Positions 44,594-54,504 of a stretch of 64,000 bases of DNA are shown in pieces (positions within the stretch are counted from its first letter, which is position 1; each line of letters opens with the position of its first letter). The stretch is from assembly GCA_963762165.1 (NCBI GenBank), contig CAVXJN010000004.1:124001-188000 (forward strand), read 5' to 3'. This DNA comes from CAVXJN01 sp963762165 (GTDB taxonomy: Bacteria; Pseudomonadota; Gammaproteobacteria; JASBUN01). The position numbers and the translations under genes are program-made. Below the pieces are notes generated by a model that had not been told where the DNA came from, made no database searches, and saw nothing but the letters and a program-made list of their open reading frames with translations.

Positions 44594-45034
44594 TCAATTC
44601 GGCGGGTGGCCAGTGCCGCCGCCCATTTCGCTTTCGGAGGCTGCGGGCTTGCTTTCATCCACCGACATGCCGCCGCGTTGTTCAAAAGCGCTGAACTCGG
44701 ACTCGCTGATCTTGCCGTCCTGATTCTCGTCGGCCTGTTGCCATTGATCGCGCAGCGCGCTTTCGAACTCGTCGTGACTGATCGAACCATCGCCGTCTTT
44801 GTCCATGGCGCCGAAGCTCAGCATGCCTGAAATTCCGGCCCGGCTGTTCTGGGCCATGCCGTTACCATGTTGCATGTCGTTGTCACCCGACTGCATGCCA
44901 CGCTGTTGCTCCATGGTTTTGGTGCCGGTATTCATGCTCCCGTGGGGCATGGTGTCCTGCCTGTCGGTGCCGGCTGCAACCGCGGCGACAGAGAACATTG
45001 TCGCCGCTAAGCCGAGGATGATGTGCTTGTTCAT
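44594..45034 (-). CDS. periplasmic EF-hand protein
   Basis: 146 residues. Signal peptide MNKHIILGLAATMFSVAAVAA, then a Met/Gln/Asn/Gly-rich linker and two canonical EF-hand loops: DKDGDGSISHDEF (about 78-90) and DENQDGKISESEF (about 102-114). Ca2+ (or lanthanide) binding is expected. The loops lack the Pro at position 2 that marks lanmodulin, so calcium is the default. It faces the RibD-C gene across a 190-base divergent region. Ribosome site GGGAGC. Confidence 0.83.
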   Translation of the reverse strand: MNKHIILGLAATMFSVAAVAAGTDRQDTMPHGSMNTGTKTMEQQRGMQSGDNDMQHGNGMAQNSRAGISGMLSFGAMDKDGDGSISHDEFESALRDQWQQADENQDGKISESEFSAFEQRGGMSVDESKPAASESEMGGGTGHPPN

Positions 45035-45221
45035 AACGTGTGCTCCCGTGTACGGGCTGACCCGCGCCCTGATGGGAACGGGACGTCGCATCAGGCGACG
45101 TTGGCCAAAGCCTAAGCCATGGACGGGGTGTCGCAATGCCGACCGGCGCGGTTGTTCCACTGCCGGGGGCGGTCCACAATCGCTCCCTGTCGAAGTTGAT
45201 TGTGGAAGCCCGGAAAACCCG

Positions 45222-46072
45222 ATGGCGAATATGGTTCAAACGCTGTATCCCGCCGCCGCCGAGCGGCCCTTGGCCGGTATCTACCTGGACGAAGACATCC
45301 GCAGCTTGGGTACGCCGCGAAAACCCTTTGTCTATGCCAACTTTGTTTCCAGTCTCGACGGCCGGATCGCCGTCATCGAACCGGAGCGCAACGAGTCGTC
45401 CACCCTGGACGATCTGGCCAGCAGCGCAGACTGGCGCCTGTTCCAGGAACTCCAGGCCCATGCCACATGCCTGATCACCCACGGCGGCTATCTGCGGGCG
45501 CTGGCGGCGCGCAAGTTGGATGACATTCTCCAGGTCGGGGTCTCGGAGCAAAGCCGCGACATCGGCACCTGGCGCGCGCAGCACGGGTTTCACGGCCAGC
45601 CGGCGGTGGCCATCGTCAGCACCAGCTCTGGAATTTCCGCTGCCGCCGTCGTTGCAAGCTCACGGCCAGCCGGTATTCATTCTCACCACCAGCGCCGCGT
45701 CCTTGGAACGGCGAAAAGCGTGGGAAAAACGCGGCTATCAGGTCATCGTCACCGGTGACGGCGGTTACGTGGAAGGCGCGGGCCATGGTGCGTGCGGTTG
45801 GGGAACTCGGTTACGAGCGCCTGTATTTGTTGACCGGCCCGACCATGCTGCAGAGCGTACTTCGGGACCGGGTATTGTCGCGGCTATATCTCACCATGAC
45901 CCATCAGATCGTGGGCGGCGATCATTTCCATACTCTGGCCTCGGGGCCGCTGCTCGGTGCGGCCGGCGGCTTGAAGCTGCGTACACTTTATTACGATCCA
46001 AATGCGCCCAAAAACTGCGGTCAATGGTTTGCCTCATTCGCGCCCCACGACGGCGACACCACAGCCGCGTGA
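45222..46072 (+). pseudogene. RibD C-terminal/DHFR-like reductase, two frameshifts
   Basis: Starts at ATG 45222 and needs three frames: KPFVYANFVSSLDGRIAVI and LASSADWRLFQELQAHATCLI in the first; from about 45630 LEFPLPPSLQAHGQPVFILTT; and from about 45780 RAVGELGYERLYLLTGPTMLQ to the stop at 46072. These are landmarks of the RibD-C reductase (NADPH-dependent, DHFR fold). There are no riboflavin genes around; the gene stands inside the H4MPT cluster. It could be a dihydromethanopterin reductase equivalent (DmrA-like role), by inference. Both breaks look like one-base indels. Confidence 0.72.
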
Positions 46073-46148
46073 TTCGGCCGCGGATTGACCCGGCCAGTCG
46101 GCCGCGACACTATGACCAGTTCTATAAACAGGCAGGAATTCGAAAACC

Positions 46149-48822
46149 ATGGCAACCCGAGAAGACGATATCCAATTGCGCACCACCGCACTGCATGCCT
46201 GGCACGTGCAACATGGCGCGCGCATGGTGCCGTTCGGCGGCTGGGATATGCCCGTGCAATACAAGGGCGGCATCATCCAGGAACATCTGGCGACGCGCCG
46301 GCAATCGGGTCTGTTCGACGTCAGCCACATGGGCCGTTTCCGGATCACCGGCGAACAGGCCGATGCGTTCCTGCTGCAAACCCTGACCAACAACGCCCGT
46401 GCCCTGGATGCCGGCCAGGCGCAGTACACTTTCATCGCCACGCCCACCGGCGGCGCCGTGGACGATGCGTATTTGTACAAGCTTGCCGATCGTGACTTCC
46501 TGCTGGTGGTCAACGCCTCCAACCGCGAAAAGGATTGGCAATGGCTGCAGGAACACAAACGCGGCAACGTGCAGATGGAAGATGTCAGCGAAGAACTGGC
46601 GATGATTTCTCTGCAAGGTCCGGCGTCGGCCGAGGTGTTGGAGCAGTTGGTCGAAGCCAGTGCATTGCCGGAGAACAAGCGCAACTATCTCAGCTCGGTG
46701 CGAATCGGCGGCCACGACGTAGTGGTGGCGCGCACCGGTTATACCGGGGAAGCCGTTTGTTTCGAGCTGTTCCCGCCGCGGGAGTTCGTAGTCGAACTGT
46801 GGCAGCAATTGGTGGAGAAAGGCGCGATCCCGGTCGGCTTGGGGGCGCGGGATTCCCTGCGCCTGGAAGCGGGCCTGCCGTTGTACGGCCATGAACTCGG
46901 GGCCGATCCCGAGGGCAACGAGATTCCGCTGTTCGCCAACGCCATCGCCCGCCTAGCGGTGCGCCCGCCCCAGGATGCGCCCTATATCGGCCAGCATGCC
47001 ATCGAACCCCAGCGCCAGGAGTTTCTGCTGTGGAAGCGGGGCGAACTGAATACGCCGCCCCAGGAGCGCATCCTCAAACGCATGGTGCAGCCGGTGGCGG
47101 TGTTCGGCAGCCGCAAGCCGCTGCGCGCGGGATTCGCGGTCGAGGCAGACCACGCCCAGATCGGCTTTCTGACGTCCGGCACTACGGTGCCTTATCCGCG
47201 CTTCTACCGTGAGGACATCACCGCCGTTCCGTCCGACGAACATCATCTGCGGCCCATCGGTTTGGCGCTGCTGGATGCCACGCTCCGCTACCGGCCCGAT
47301 TTGCCGGTGACCGTGTCGATCCGGCCTGGCCGTGGCGAGGCCTTCGACGCCGAGCTGGTGGAGAAGAACCTGCTCATCACCGCGCCCTATGCGCGTCCCT
47401 ATGTAGGCTTCAAGGCGCCGCCCGAAGGTCGTCGCATTGCGCCGGAAGAAGCGGCGCAGCGGGCGCAGGAATTGCGCGCCAGCGCGCGGGAAAACACCCG
47501 TTGGCGGCGGACGGAATGCGTGAACCTGATCCCGTCGGAACAGACGCCATCCGCCTTCGTGGAGCGCTTGTGCGCAGCCGATCCGGCTGGGCGGTACAAC
47601 GAACACAAGCACCTGGCGGCGCTCGGGCCGGATTCGCCGGATCTGCGTTTCTACCGGGGCACCCAGTACATCATGGATCGCGAGGAAGATCTGAAGGCTG
47701 CGCTGCGCAGCTTCTTTGGTTGCAGCACGGTGGAGCCGCGGGTGATCAGCGGTCAGATGGCCAACGCCACTGTGTTCGACGCCCTGAAGCAATATAAAAA
47801 CCGTTATCGTCGCGGCGAGCAGCCGCGGCTGCTGGGGCCGGTGATCGTCCACGACCTGAACAAAGGCGGTCACTTGAGTGCTCAGGTGCTCGGCTCGCTG
47901 AAGAACTACGTTGCCCTCGATCCCGAGACCGGCCGTCCCTCGGTGGCCTATTTCCCGTTCCGCAAGGCGAACCCGTATCAGATCGACGTCGACCGGACCA
48001 AGGACATGATCCGCCAGCTGCGTCCCGAACTGTTGGTATTCGGGCGCAGCGTCATCATTCACCAGGAACCGGTGCGCGAGATCGCCGATTTCATATTTGC
48101 CGAATACGGGCGCGACAATCCCGAACGGCCGTTGATCATGTACGACGGCGCACACGTCCTCGGTCTGCTTGGTCCGCACTTCCAGGATCCGTTCCAGGAA
48201 GGCGCCGACGTGGTCACCGGTTCCACCCACAAGACCTTCTTCGGCCCGCAGCGCGGTGTCATTCTCAGCAACATCGTTCCGGGCTCGGTATTCGAAGACT
48301 TCTGGCGTTTCGTCGAGGCACGCACCTTCCCGGGCCGGGTCAGCAATCATCATCTTGGGACCTTGCTCGGCTTGCTGGGTGCGACCTACGAAATGCTGCA
48401 GTTCAAGGACGAATATCAGCAGGCGGTGCTGGGCAATGCCAAAGCCTTTGCCAAGGCATTGCATGACAACGGCCTGCATGTGGAAGGCGATCCTGCGATG
48501 AGTTTCACCGAGACGCACCAGGTGCTGTTGCGTTCCGGCCGCGGCCGCGGCCAGACCATCGCCGAAATCTTCGAGCAGAACAATGTCATCACCAATCCCC
48601 AGGCGTTCTACGACGACCTGGGATTCGGCGCCGCCAGCGGCGTGCGCATGGGCAGCCAGGAAATGACCCGCTACGGCATGAGGCCGGCGGATTTCGGCGA
48701 ACTCGCCGACCATGCTCGCCGAGATGGTGCGTGCGGGCGCCGACCAAGGGCAAGGCGCTTGGCGTGAGCGCATACGCCAGTTCCGCGGCCGCTTTCTCGA
48801 GATGCGCTATTGCTTCGATTGA
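46149..48822 (+). CDS. fusion of GcvT (aminomethyltransferase) with serine hydroxymethyltransferase, C-terminal frameshift
   Basis: N-terminal half (about 1-400) is T-protein: MVPFGGWDMPVQYKGG, LFDVSHMGRFRITG, TPTGGAVDDAYLYKL (folate-binding Asp), ISLQGPASAEVLEQL, ARTGYTGEAVCFELF and GARDSLRLEAGLPLYGHEL. The C-terminal half (about 420-880) is an SHMT-type PLP enzyme: ECVNLIPSEQTPS, GRYNEHKHLA, ISGQMANATVFDAL, YDGAHVLGLLG, TGSTHKTFFGPQRGVIL (PLP Lys in THKT), and MGSQEMTRYGM. The open frame ends at 48767, but near 48710 a one-base shift restores LAEMVRAGADQGQGAW and a normal end at 48822. Both domains use methylene-THF. The fusion would channel C1 units between glycine, serine and an aminomethyl or methyl donor. 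The C-terminal break is short and probably an error. Confidence 0.87.
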
Positions 48823-48864
48823 GCTATCGCGCTGGCGTGCGCACCGATGAAGGCCTGAGACGAC

Positions 48865-49722
48865 ATGGGCGCTGACCAAGACGGTCGCGCGTCATTGGCG
48901 CAATTGGCGCGCGGCGGTCCGTGCATCATGGGGATCCTGAACGTTACGCCGGACAGCTTTTCCGACGGCGGCCGATTTGCCGACCCGGAAACAGCCGTGG
49001 CACAAGGCGTGCGCATGGCAGAGGATGGCGCTGCGGTGATCGATGTCGGTGGCGAATCCACCCGCCCGGGATCGCAGCCGGTATCCGCGGCGGAACAACG
49101 CCAGCGTGTGGTCGAGGTGATCGCCCGCTTGCGCGGACGCCTGCCCGCCGTGCAAATCAGCATCGACACCACTTCGGCGGAAGTCGCGGCAGCGGCACTG
49201 GACGCCGGCGCCGATGTCATCAACGACATCAGCGCCGGCCGTGACGATGCCGATATGTTGGCCCTGGCGGCGCGCCGACGCGTGCCGTTGGTGTTGATGC
49301 ACATGCAGGGGCGTCCCGCCACCATGCAGAACGCCCCCCGTTATGAGGACGTGGTGGAAGAGGTGCGTGATTTTCTTGCCGACCGCATCGCGGCTGCGGT
49401 GGCCGCAGGCATTTCCCGTGAGCAGCTGATCGTCGATCCCGGCATCGGTTTCGGCAAGACCAGGGAACACAACATCGCCCTGCTGGCGGCACTGGAACGC
49501 TTGACGCAACTGCATTGCCCGCTGTTATTGGGCGTCAGTCGCAAAGCATTCCTCGGTCACAAACTGCCGACCCGGGAACCCCGGCAACTGGTGGCGGCGA
49601 CCTGCGCCGCCACCGCCCTGGGGGTCATGGCGGGGGCGCGCATCTTCCGGGTCCACGACGTCCCCGAGAACCGCCAGGCCATGGAAGTGGCCTGGCAATG
49701 GCGGCAAGCGCGCCAGTCATGA
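48865..49722 (+). CDS. folP: dihydropteroate synthase
   Basis: 285 residues. It joins p-aminobenzoate to dihydropterin pyrophosphate. All signature elements are visible: IMGILNVTPDSFSDGG at the start, VIDVGGESTRPGSQPV, SIDTTSAEVAAAALDAGADVINDI, VLMHMQGRPATMQ, DPGIGFGKT and LGVSRKAFLG. This is the regular folate enzyme; it differs strongly from the DHPS-related protein at 26482-27898. ATG at 48865. It follows the GcvT-SHMT fusion by 42 bases. Confidence 0.95.
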   Translation: MGADQDGRASLAQLARGGPCIMGILNVTPDSFSDGGRFADPETAVAQGVRMAEDGAAVIDVGGESTRPGSQPVSAAEQRQRVVEVIARLRGRLPAVQISIDTTSAEVAAAALDAGADVINDISAGRDDADMLALAARRRVPLVLMHMQGRPATMQNAPRYEDVVEEVRDFLADRIAAAVAAGISREQLIVDPGIGFGKTREHNIALLAALERLTQLHCPLLLGVSRKAFLGHKLPTREPRQLVAATCAATALGVMAGARIFRVHDVPENRQAMEVAWQWRQARQS

Positions 49723-49723
49723 C

Positions 49724-50010
49724 CTACCGCACAACGGCGACTGCACGGCTACAGGCCGCTATGCGGCGATCCGGACAGCAATCACACGGCGAGTCCCGCG
49801 GAACCGTGCCGACGATCACCGCATCACGAATCTGGGTGGCGTCGAGCGCTTCGTTGAACCCTAAGCATCCCGCAATAGGGTCATGACCGGGATTGCGCAG
49901 CACCGCAGCGCCGCCGCAAGTGACAACCGGGGTATCGCCCACTTCGATCGGCATGCCGTCCAACACTTTCTGTACCTAGGCTTCGCGGTTGATATAGGGC
50001 TTGGCATTGC
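49724..50010 (-). pseudogene. unrecognised gene remnant
   Basis: On the minus strand the reading NAKPYINREA is interrupted by an in-frame TAG (49976-49978), then continues VQKVLDGMPIEVGDTPVVTCGGAAVLRNPGHDP to a stop at 49724. The second part is protein-like but I cannot name the family. Upstream sequence as far as 50240 is not clearly coding. It may be a truncated or decayed gene, or a gene with a further base error. It lies between folP (convergent) and glrR. Confidence 0.35.
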
Positions 50011-50256
50011 CATTTCAGGGCAGGAATTCCTGCCGCCGATTGCACGACTTCCGTCTCCTTTTGGTCAGTGCATGGCGTCCGACCGGCGGCGCGCCTCCGC
50101 AGCAGCCCCATCGAAAGTGACATTCTTCAGCGCCGGAGTCGCTTGGGCGGGGCGCGCAGTATGGTCGAGCCGTAGGGAAATCGCCGCCTGCTGCGGCCGC
50201 AGAGTGGCGCGTGCGCCAAGCCCTCGCACACCGTGACAAAGGCTGCGGGCCGCGGC
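50011..50256. other. region without a recognisable gene
   Basis: Sequence between the remnant at 49724-50010 and glrR. Some minus-strand reading (QKETEVVQSAAGIP) is open but shows no family features. No promoter, hairpin of note or RNA gene was seen. Confidence 0.3.
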
Positions 50257-51621
50257 TCAAGCCTCGGTTTGGCGAAACAAACCAGGATCGAGCTGATGGC
50301 GGCTCAGCAGTTTGTAGAACTCCGTACGGTTGCGTTGCGCGAGCCGTGCCGCCTGGGTGACGTTGCCTTCGGTGATTTGCAGCAAATGAACAAGATAATC
50401 CCGTTCAAAGCGTTCCCGGGCGGCGCTGAACGACATCAATTCATTAGGCTTGTCGCGCAGTGCCTTCTGGACTTGTGCGGCGGGGATGATCGATCCATTA
50501 GAAAGCACGTGGGTCTGTTCGACGACATTGAGCAATTGCCGTACGTTGCCCGGCCAGGGTGCGCTCACCAGCAACTGCATTGCATCGGGCGCGAAAGACT
50601 TTGCTTTTTGTTTGCTGCGCTTGGCGATTTGGTTGAGGAAATGATTGGCGAGTAGCGGGATATCCTCGCGGCGATCGCGCAGCGCCGGCAGTTCCAGCAT
50701 CACGACATTGAGCCGGTAATATAGATCTTCGCGGAAATCTCCATCCTGCACGGCCTGTTCGAGATTGCGGTGGGTTGCTGAAATGATGCGTACGTCCACC
50801 GGCACCGAACGCGTCGCGCCGACCGGCCGCACTTCTTTTTCCTGCAACGCACGCAGTAATTTCACTTGAAAGGCGAGCGGCATGTCGCCGATCTCATCGA
50901 GGAACAGCGTGCCGCCTGCAGCTGCCTGAAACAGTCCTTCGCGGTTGGCGGTCGCGCCCGTGAACGAGCCTTTGACATGTCCAAACAATTCCGATTCAAG
51001 CAGCTGCTCGGGGATGGCGCTGCAATTCACCGCCAGGAAGGGTTTGTCCCGGCGGGCACTGGCTTGATGCACCGCTCGTGCGATGAGTTCCTTGCCGGTG
51101 CCGCTTTCGCTTTGAATCAGGATGCTGGCGTCGCTTTCGCCGACCCGGCGCGCCCGGTCTAGCAACTCCTCCATGGCGCTGCTGCGGGCGACGATGTCGG
51201 CTCGCCATTCCTGCTCGGGCGCGGTATCGGAGCGTTCGCCGGTTCCGACCAGGCGCAATGCGCGCCGTACGCAATCCAGCAGATCTTTGCTGTCGAAGGG
51301 TTTGGTCAGATAGCCGAAGACGCCGCTTTGGGTCGCGGCCACTGCGTCGGGAATGGTGCCATGGGCGGTCAGGATGATGACCGGTAACAACGGATTCCGT
51401 TCATGCAGCAAGCGAAACAAAGTCATGCCGTCCATGCCATTCATGCGCAGGTCGGTGATCACCAACTGCGGTTGTACGACGGCGAGCATGCCCAGCGCCT
51501 GCTCACTGCTGGCGGCGGTCTCGACGCTGAAGCCGGCTGCGGTAAGGCGCATGGACAGCAGGCGCAGCAGCCCCGGATCGTCGTCGACGACGAGTATCTT
51601 CCTGTTTTGCTCGGCATTCAT
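50257..51621 (-). CDS. glrR: sigma54-dependent response regulator, GlrR/QseF-like
   Basis: 454 residues. Receiver about 9-120 (ILVVDDDPG, Asp in VITDLRMNGM, Lys in YLTKPFD). AAA+ about 145-375: Walker A as SESGTGKE (with Gln-Ser before), GSFTGA loop (Ser for Ala/Tyr at the second position, as seen in GlrR), Walker B GTLFLDEIGDM, WPGNVRQL. C-terminal HTH EGNVTQAARLAQRNRTEFYKLL (NRTEFYKLL is characteristic of GlrR). It lies in the order kinase, lipoprotein, regulator, exactly like glrK-qseG-glrR of enterobacteria. In those it activates glmY and related genes via TGTC-N10-GACA sites; such a site lies at 54505-54522 upstream of this operon. Confidence 0.9.
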   Translation of the reverse strand: MNAEQNRKILVVDDDPGLLRLLSMRLTAAGFSVETAASSEQALGMLAVVQPQLVITDLRMNGMDGMTLFRLLHERNPLLPVIILTAHGTIPDAVAATQSGVFGYLTKPFDSKDLLDCVRRALRLVGTGERSDTAPEQEWRADIVARSSAMEELLDRARRVGESDASILIQSESGTGKELIARAVHQASARRDKPFLAVNCSAIPEQLLESELFGHVKGSFTGATANREGLFQAAAGGTLFLDEIGDMPLAFQVKLLRALQEKEVRPVGATRSVPVDVRIISATHRNLEQAVQDGDFREDLYYRLNVVMLELPALRDRREDIPLLANHFLNQIAKRSKQKAKSFAPDAMQLLVSAPWPGNVRQLLNVVEQTHVLSNGSIIPAAQVQKALRDKPNELMSFSAARERFERDYLVHLLQITEGNVTQAARLAQRNRTEFYKLLSRHQLDPGLFRQTEA

Positions 51622-51625
51622 AGCA

Positions 51626-52177
51626 TCAATTCGGCGTTACCGTTTCCCGTCTGTGGATTTGCTCTTCGATTGCTTTCAGCTCGTTGAGCTTCTGCTCCAA
51701 AGTGTCTCGTTGCGTGCGTTCCTGGGTCAGCGTTCGTTCGTAGTCAGCCTGAATCCGGCGCCGGTCCTGCAGATCCCAGCGCAGCATGTAGCCAAACATG
51801 GCGAGATCGGAGTCTTGCGGCGCCGCTCTCAGAGATTCCTCCACCAGCGCCAACGCCCGTGTCTCATTGCGGAACGGAGCGTGGGGCAGGCTCAACAATA
51901 CAGCCAAACGCATTTTTTCCAGGACATTCCCCGGATCCTTCGCACGCACTTCAGCGCCCGGCAGGATGTGCTGCAATTGCGCCGGATTGGCCTCGCGCAT
52001 CCAGTTCGTGTAAGCGATCAATGCGGCCAGGCTGTCATCCGCCTTGGTTTCGGCTCGCGCAAGCGGTTGTGTCTGGGGGACGGGGGGCTTGGCCGCCGGT
52101 GCGATTTCCGGTGAGCTGGTGACCGGTCGCGTCAGGTTCTCGCATGCGGTTGATGACAATGAAACGATCGCGCACAT
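51626..52177 (-). CDS. QseG-like lipoprotein
   Basis: 183 residues from the ATG at 52177, ten bases after the kinase stop; longer readings would lie inside the kinase gene. The N-terminus AIVSLSSTACENL looks like a lipoprotein signal with Cys at about 12. The mature part is rich in Pro/Ala, then helical (LAALIAYTNWMREA, VLEKMRLAVLLSLPHAPFRNETRALALVEESL), and ends in a coiled coil (RTLTQERTQRDTLEQKLNELKAIEEQI). Position between kinase and regulator matches QseG, an outer-membrane lipoprotein that interacts with the kinase. The gene ends four bases before glrR. Confidence 0.75.
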   Translation of the reverse strand: MCAIVSLSSTACENLTRPVTSSPEIAPAAKPPVPQTQPLARAETKADDSLAALIAYTNWMREANPAQLQHILPGAEVRAKDPGNVLEKMRLAVLLSLPHAPFRNETRALALVEESLRAAPQDSDLAMFGYMLRWDLQDRRRIQADYERTLTQERTQRDTLEQKLNELKAIEEQIHRRETVTPN

Positions 52178-52187
52178 GAGTACGATC

Positions 52188-53732
52188 CTAGTTCGATGCC
52201 AAGGCGATTTCGCCGGCTGAGATCGGCAACTGAACGCGAAGCAATGCGCCTCGCTCCTGATCGATAACATGAATGTCTCCATGATGCGAGCGGACGTATT
52301 CACGCGCGATCGAAAGCCCGAGTCCTGTTCCCTTAACGTGTCCTTCGTACGGAGCGTCGCCCTGAAAAAATGCCTCAAAGACGCGTTCGCGTTCCTGGCT
52401 TGGTATCCCCGGTCCTTGGTCCTGGACTTCAATCAGCGCGTCGCGTTTATCACGGCGCACCCGTAGCCAAAGGCGCCCGCGCGTAGGAGAGTACTTTACG
52501 GCGTTTGAGACTAGATTATCTACGATCGTGCGCAACTTGTCCGGGTCCCCTGGAACCTCCAACTGCTCGAGCTCCTGGGAAACTTCAAGGGCTTTGCCGC
52601 GGATGGCCAGGGTGTGTTCGTTCAACACGCTGCTCACGATCCGATCCAGGCGCACGGGCGCGAGCTCGGTCAGAGGCTGCGTCGATTGGGTAATGCTGAA
52701 ATTCAGCAGATCCTCGATCAAGCGCTGCAGGCGCAGGCTGTTTGAATGGAGTAAGTCCGCCACTTCGCGCTGCGCTGGATTGAGTTCACCGATGATTTCC
52801 TCGTGCAGAAGTTCCGAGCCTTCGCGGATCGATGTCAACGGTGTTTTCAACTCGTGAGACATATGCCGAAGAAACATGACCTTCTGATTTTCGAGCTCCA
52901 GCAGTCGTTGCCGCATCCAGTCGAGACGGGCTCCGAGCTCGCGCAAATCGTGCGGCCCTTTGACGCCAATGGGAGTGGTGAATTCGCCGCCGCCGAGCTG
53001 GCGGATGGAATGATCCAACTGCCGCAATGGCCGCGCGATCAGGTAGATGAAAATGGCGGTCAGCGCGATCACGACCGGTACCAGCGCCGCTGCCTGCCAG
53101 ATCAAAAGCCGTTGCGCGCGCGCGGCCGCGCTTTGCAGATCCGCGACGCTGCGGGCTATCAGTTGATTGCCTTCGTCGGCCAAGGCCCGTGCTTGACGTG
53201 CCAAATGGCCGAAGCCGCCGAGGGCGCTGTCGATTTTCGCTTTGTCGGCGCCGGTGGTGTGCAACAGCCGGTAAATGCGATTTTCTTCCGCGGCCAGTCG
53301 ATCCAATCGTTCCTGCTGGCCGGGCGACAGTTCGAGGCGATGCAACTCGGTTATGGCGCCCAGCAATTCATGGCGACGGTCTTCGTAGACTTCCAATAAT
53401 GTCGCGTCGCCCAGCACGTTGTACTGCCGGGCGCTGCGCTCCATCGCAGTGAGCGCTTCACCGAGCGTCTGGCTTGCCCGCACCGCGCGGGTCGCATCGT
53501 AGATGGTTCGTTGGCCTTGAGCGGTGACTCGGTCGACATACAGCGCGGCGGACACCAGCGCTATGATCAGCGGCAGCGTGGCGAGACCGAACCCGAGCAA
53601 CAGCAGTTGCAATATTGAACGTGGTCGGTAGCGCTTCACGTTGGATATGCAGTGTTGAAGTCGATGTCCGGTCTCGCTTCCCGATCCGAAAGCCGGAGAG
53701 AAAGACGCATGGGTGGTGGTGAATGACCTCAT
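52188..53732 (-). CDS. glrK: membrane sensor histidine kinase, GlrK/QseE-like
   Basis: 514 residues as read from the ATG at 53732; a GTG at 53639 (VKRYRPRSILQLLLLGFG) may be the true start. Two transmembrane helices (LLLLGFGLATLPLIIALVSA and AALVPVVIALTAIFIYLIA) flank a helical periplasmic domain. A HAMP linker follows, then the H-box FLRHMSHELKTPLTSIREG and HATPase motifs (NLVSNAVKYSP, DQGPGIP, GTGLGLSIA). Its partners are encoded immediately downstream. In enterobacteria GlrK senses envelope conditions. Confidence 0.88.
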   Translation of the reverse strand: MRSFTTTHASFSPAFGSGSETGHRLQHCISNVKRYRPRSILQLLLLGFGLATLPLIIALVSAALYVDRVTAQGQRTIYDATRAVRASQTLGEALTAMERSARQYNVLGDATLLEVYEDRRHELLGAITELHRLELSPGQQERLDRLAAEENRIYRLLHTTGADKAKIDSALGGFGHLARQARALADEGNQLIARSVADLQSAAARAQRLLIWQAAALVPVVIALTAIFIYLIARPLRQLDHSIRQLGGGEFTTPIGVKGPHDLRELGARLDWMRQRLLELENQKVMFLRHMSHELKTPLTSIREGSELLHEEIIGELNPAQREVADLLHSNSLRLQRLIEDLLNFSITQSTQPLTELAPVRLDRIVSSVLNEHTLAIRGKALEVSQELEQLEVPGDPDKLRTIVDNLVSNAVKYSPTRGRLWLRVRRDKRDALIEVQDQGPGIPSQERERVFEAFFQGDAPYEGHVKGTGLGLSIAREYVRSHHGDIHVIDQERGALLRVQLPISAGEIALASN

Positions 53733-53764
53733 GTTAACACACCGCGGCGGTTCATCCTGATGGG

Positions 53765-54316
53765 CTAGTGCCGGTCATGTGCGCCCGCAGCTCGCTGGTG
53801 ATAACTGAATTCGACTCTGCGGTTTTTGCTCCACGCCGCTTCGTCGTGGCCCCTGGCATCGGGGTATTCTTCGCCGTAGGCCGCGGTGGACAGCTGTGCT
53901 TCGGCGACTCCTTGCAGCAGCATCTGATTCAATACGGCGCTTGCGCGGCGCTCGGACAGGGCCAGGTTATACTCGCGGGTACCGCGCTCGTCGGCGTGCC
54001 CGCCCAACTTTACCGATGCGTGCGGGTGGACGCGGAGATAGCGGGCATGGGCAGCAATCAGTTCGCGATACTCGGGTTTGATGTCGTCGCGGTCGTAATC
54101 GAAATAAACCACTTTGCCTGTGACTGCGCTGTCCATTGGTTGCGCGTCCGTGCCGCTGGCGTCGGGCAACGGCGTGCCCGCGGCATTAGCGTTGCCGGCG
54201 GTGGACGGCGGCGCGCTGGTGGTTTTTTGTGTCGCGCACCCGGCGATCATCGCCAATGCGAGCAAAACAGTTGCTGCAGGCAGGCGAAGCGAACGGTTGA
54301 TGTTGGGAATTGTCAC
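53765..54316 (-). CDS. Pal/OmpA-family peptidoglycan-associated lipoprotein
   Basis: 183 residues, GTG start at 54316 with AAAGGAA ribosome site. Lipoprotein signal ends in MIAGC (lipobox). A Thr/Ala/Pro-rich linker follows, then an OmpA-C domain about 70-170: VVYFDYDRDDIKPEYRELIAAHARYL, VKLGGHADERGTREYNLALSERRA and KNRRVEFSY. It would tether the outer membrane to peptidoglycan. It is the first gene of an operon with glrK-qseG-glrR (32 bases to glrK) and has a sigma54-type promoter, so this envelope protein and the sensor may form an autoregulated unit. No tol genes adjoin, so it is a paralogue rather than canonical pal. Confidence 0.88.
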   Translation of the reverse strand: MTIPNINRSLRLPAATVLLALAMIAGCATQKTTSAPPSTAGNANAAGTPLPDASGTDAQPMDSAVTGKVVYFDYDRDDIKPEYRELIAAHARYLRVHPHASVKLGGHADERGTREYNLALSERRASAVLNQMLLQGVAEAQLSTAAYGEEYPDARGHDEAAWSKNRRVEFSYHQRAAGAHDRH

Positions 54317-54402
54317 AAACCGATTCCTTTCCGAGTCAGATTGACGCTACGGCACCGGTTCGGCCGAGCGGCGTGCGCCCACGCGCACTAACGCATGCAT
54401 TT

Positions 54403-54418
54403 GGCAACTCTTGTGCCA
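54403..54418 (-). promoter_or_regulatory. sigma54-type -24/-12 promoter for the pal-glrK-qseG-glrR operon
   Basis: Minus strand TGGCACAAGAGTTGCC has GG and GC 10 bases apart and matches TGGCAC-N5-TTGC exactly. Predicted start near 54392, leader about 76 bases. It overlaps no gene. A GlrR-type dyad lies upstream at 54505-54522. Confidence 0.8.
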
Positions 54419-54504
54419 GCAGATGGGAACTGCCGCTAAATCAGCAAGCTGTAACACCGGCCGCGGTGCTCGGCGGAGCCGGTAGCAATGCAAGCGGTAG
54501 GGAT

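Noticed and set aside
44594..45034. EF-hand protein as a lanmodulin-type lanthanide binder
   Set aside because: The two EF loops lack the Pro at position 2 typical of lanmodulin and only two hands are present; ordinary calcium binding is more likely.
46953..48773. 606-residue open frame antisense to the GcvT-SHMT fusion
   Set aside because: Antisense of conserved PLP-enzyme sequence; no start signal or domain.
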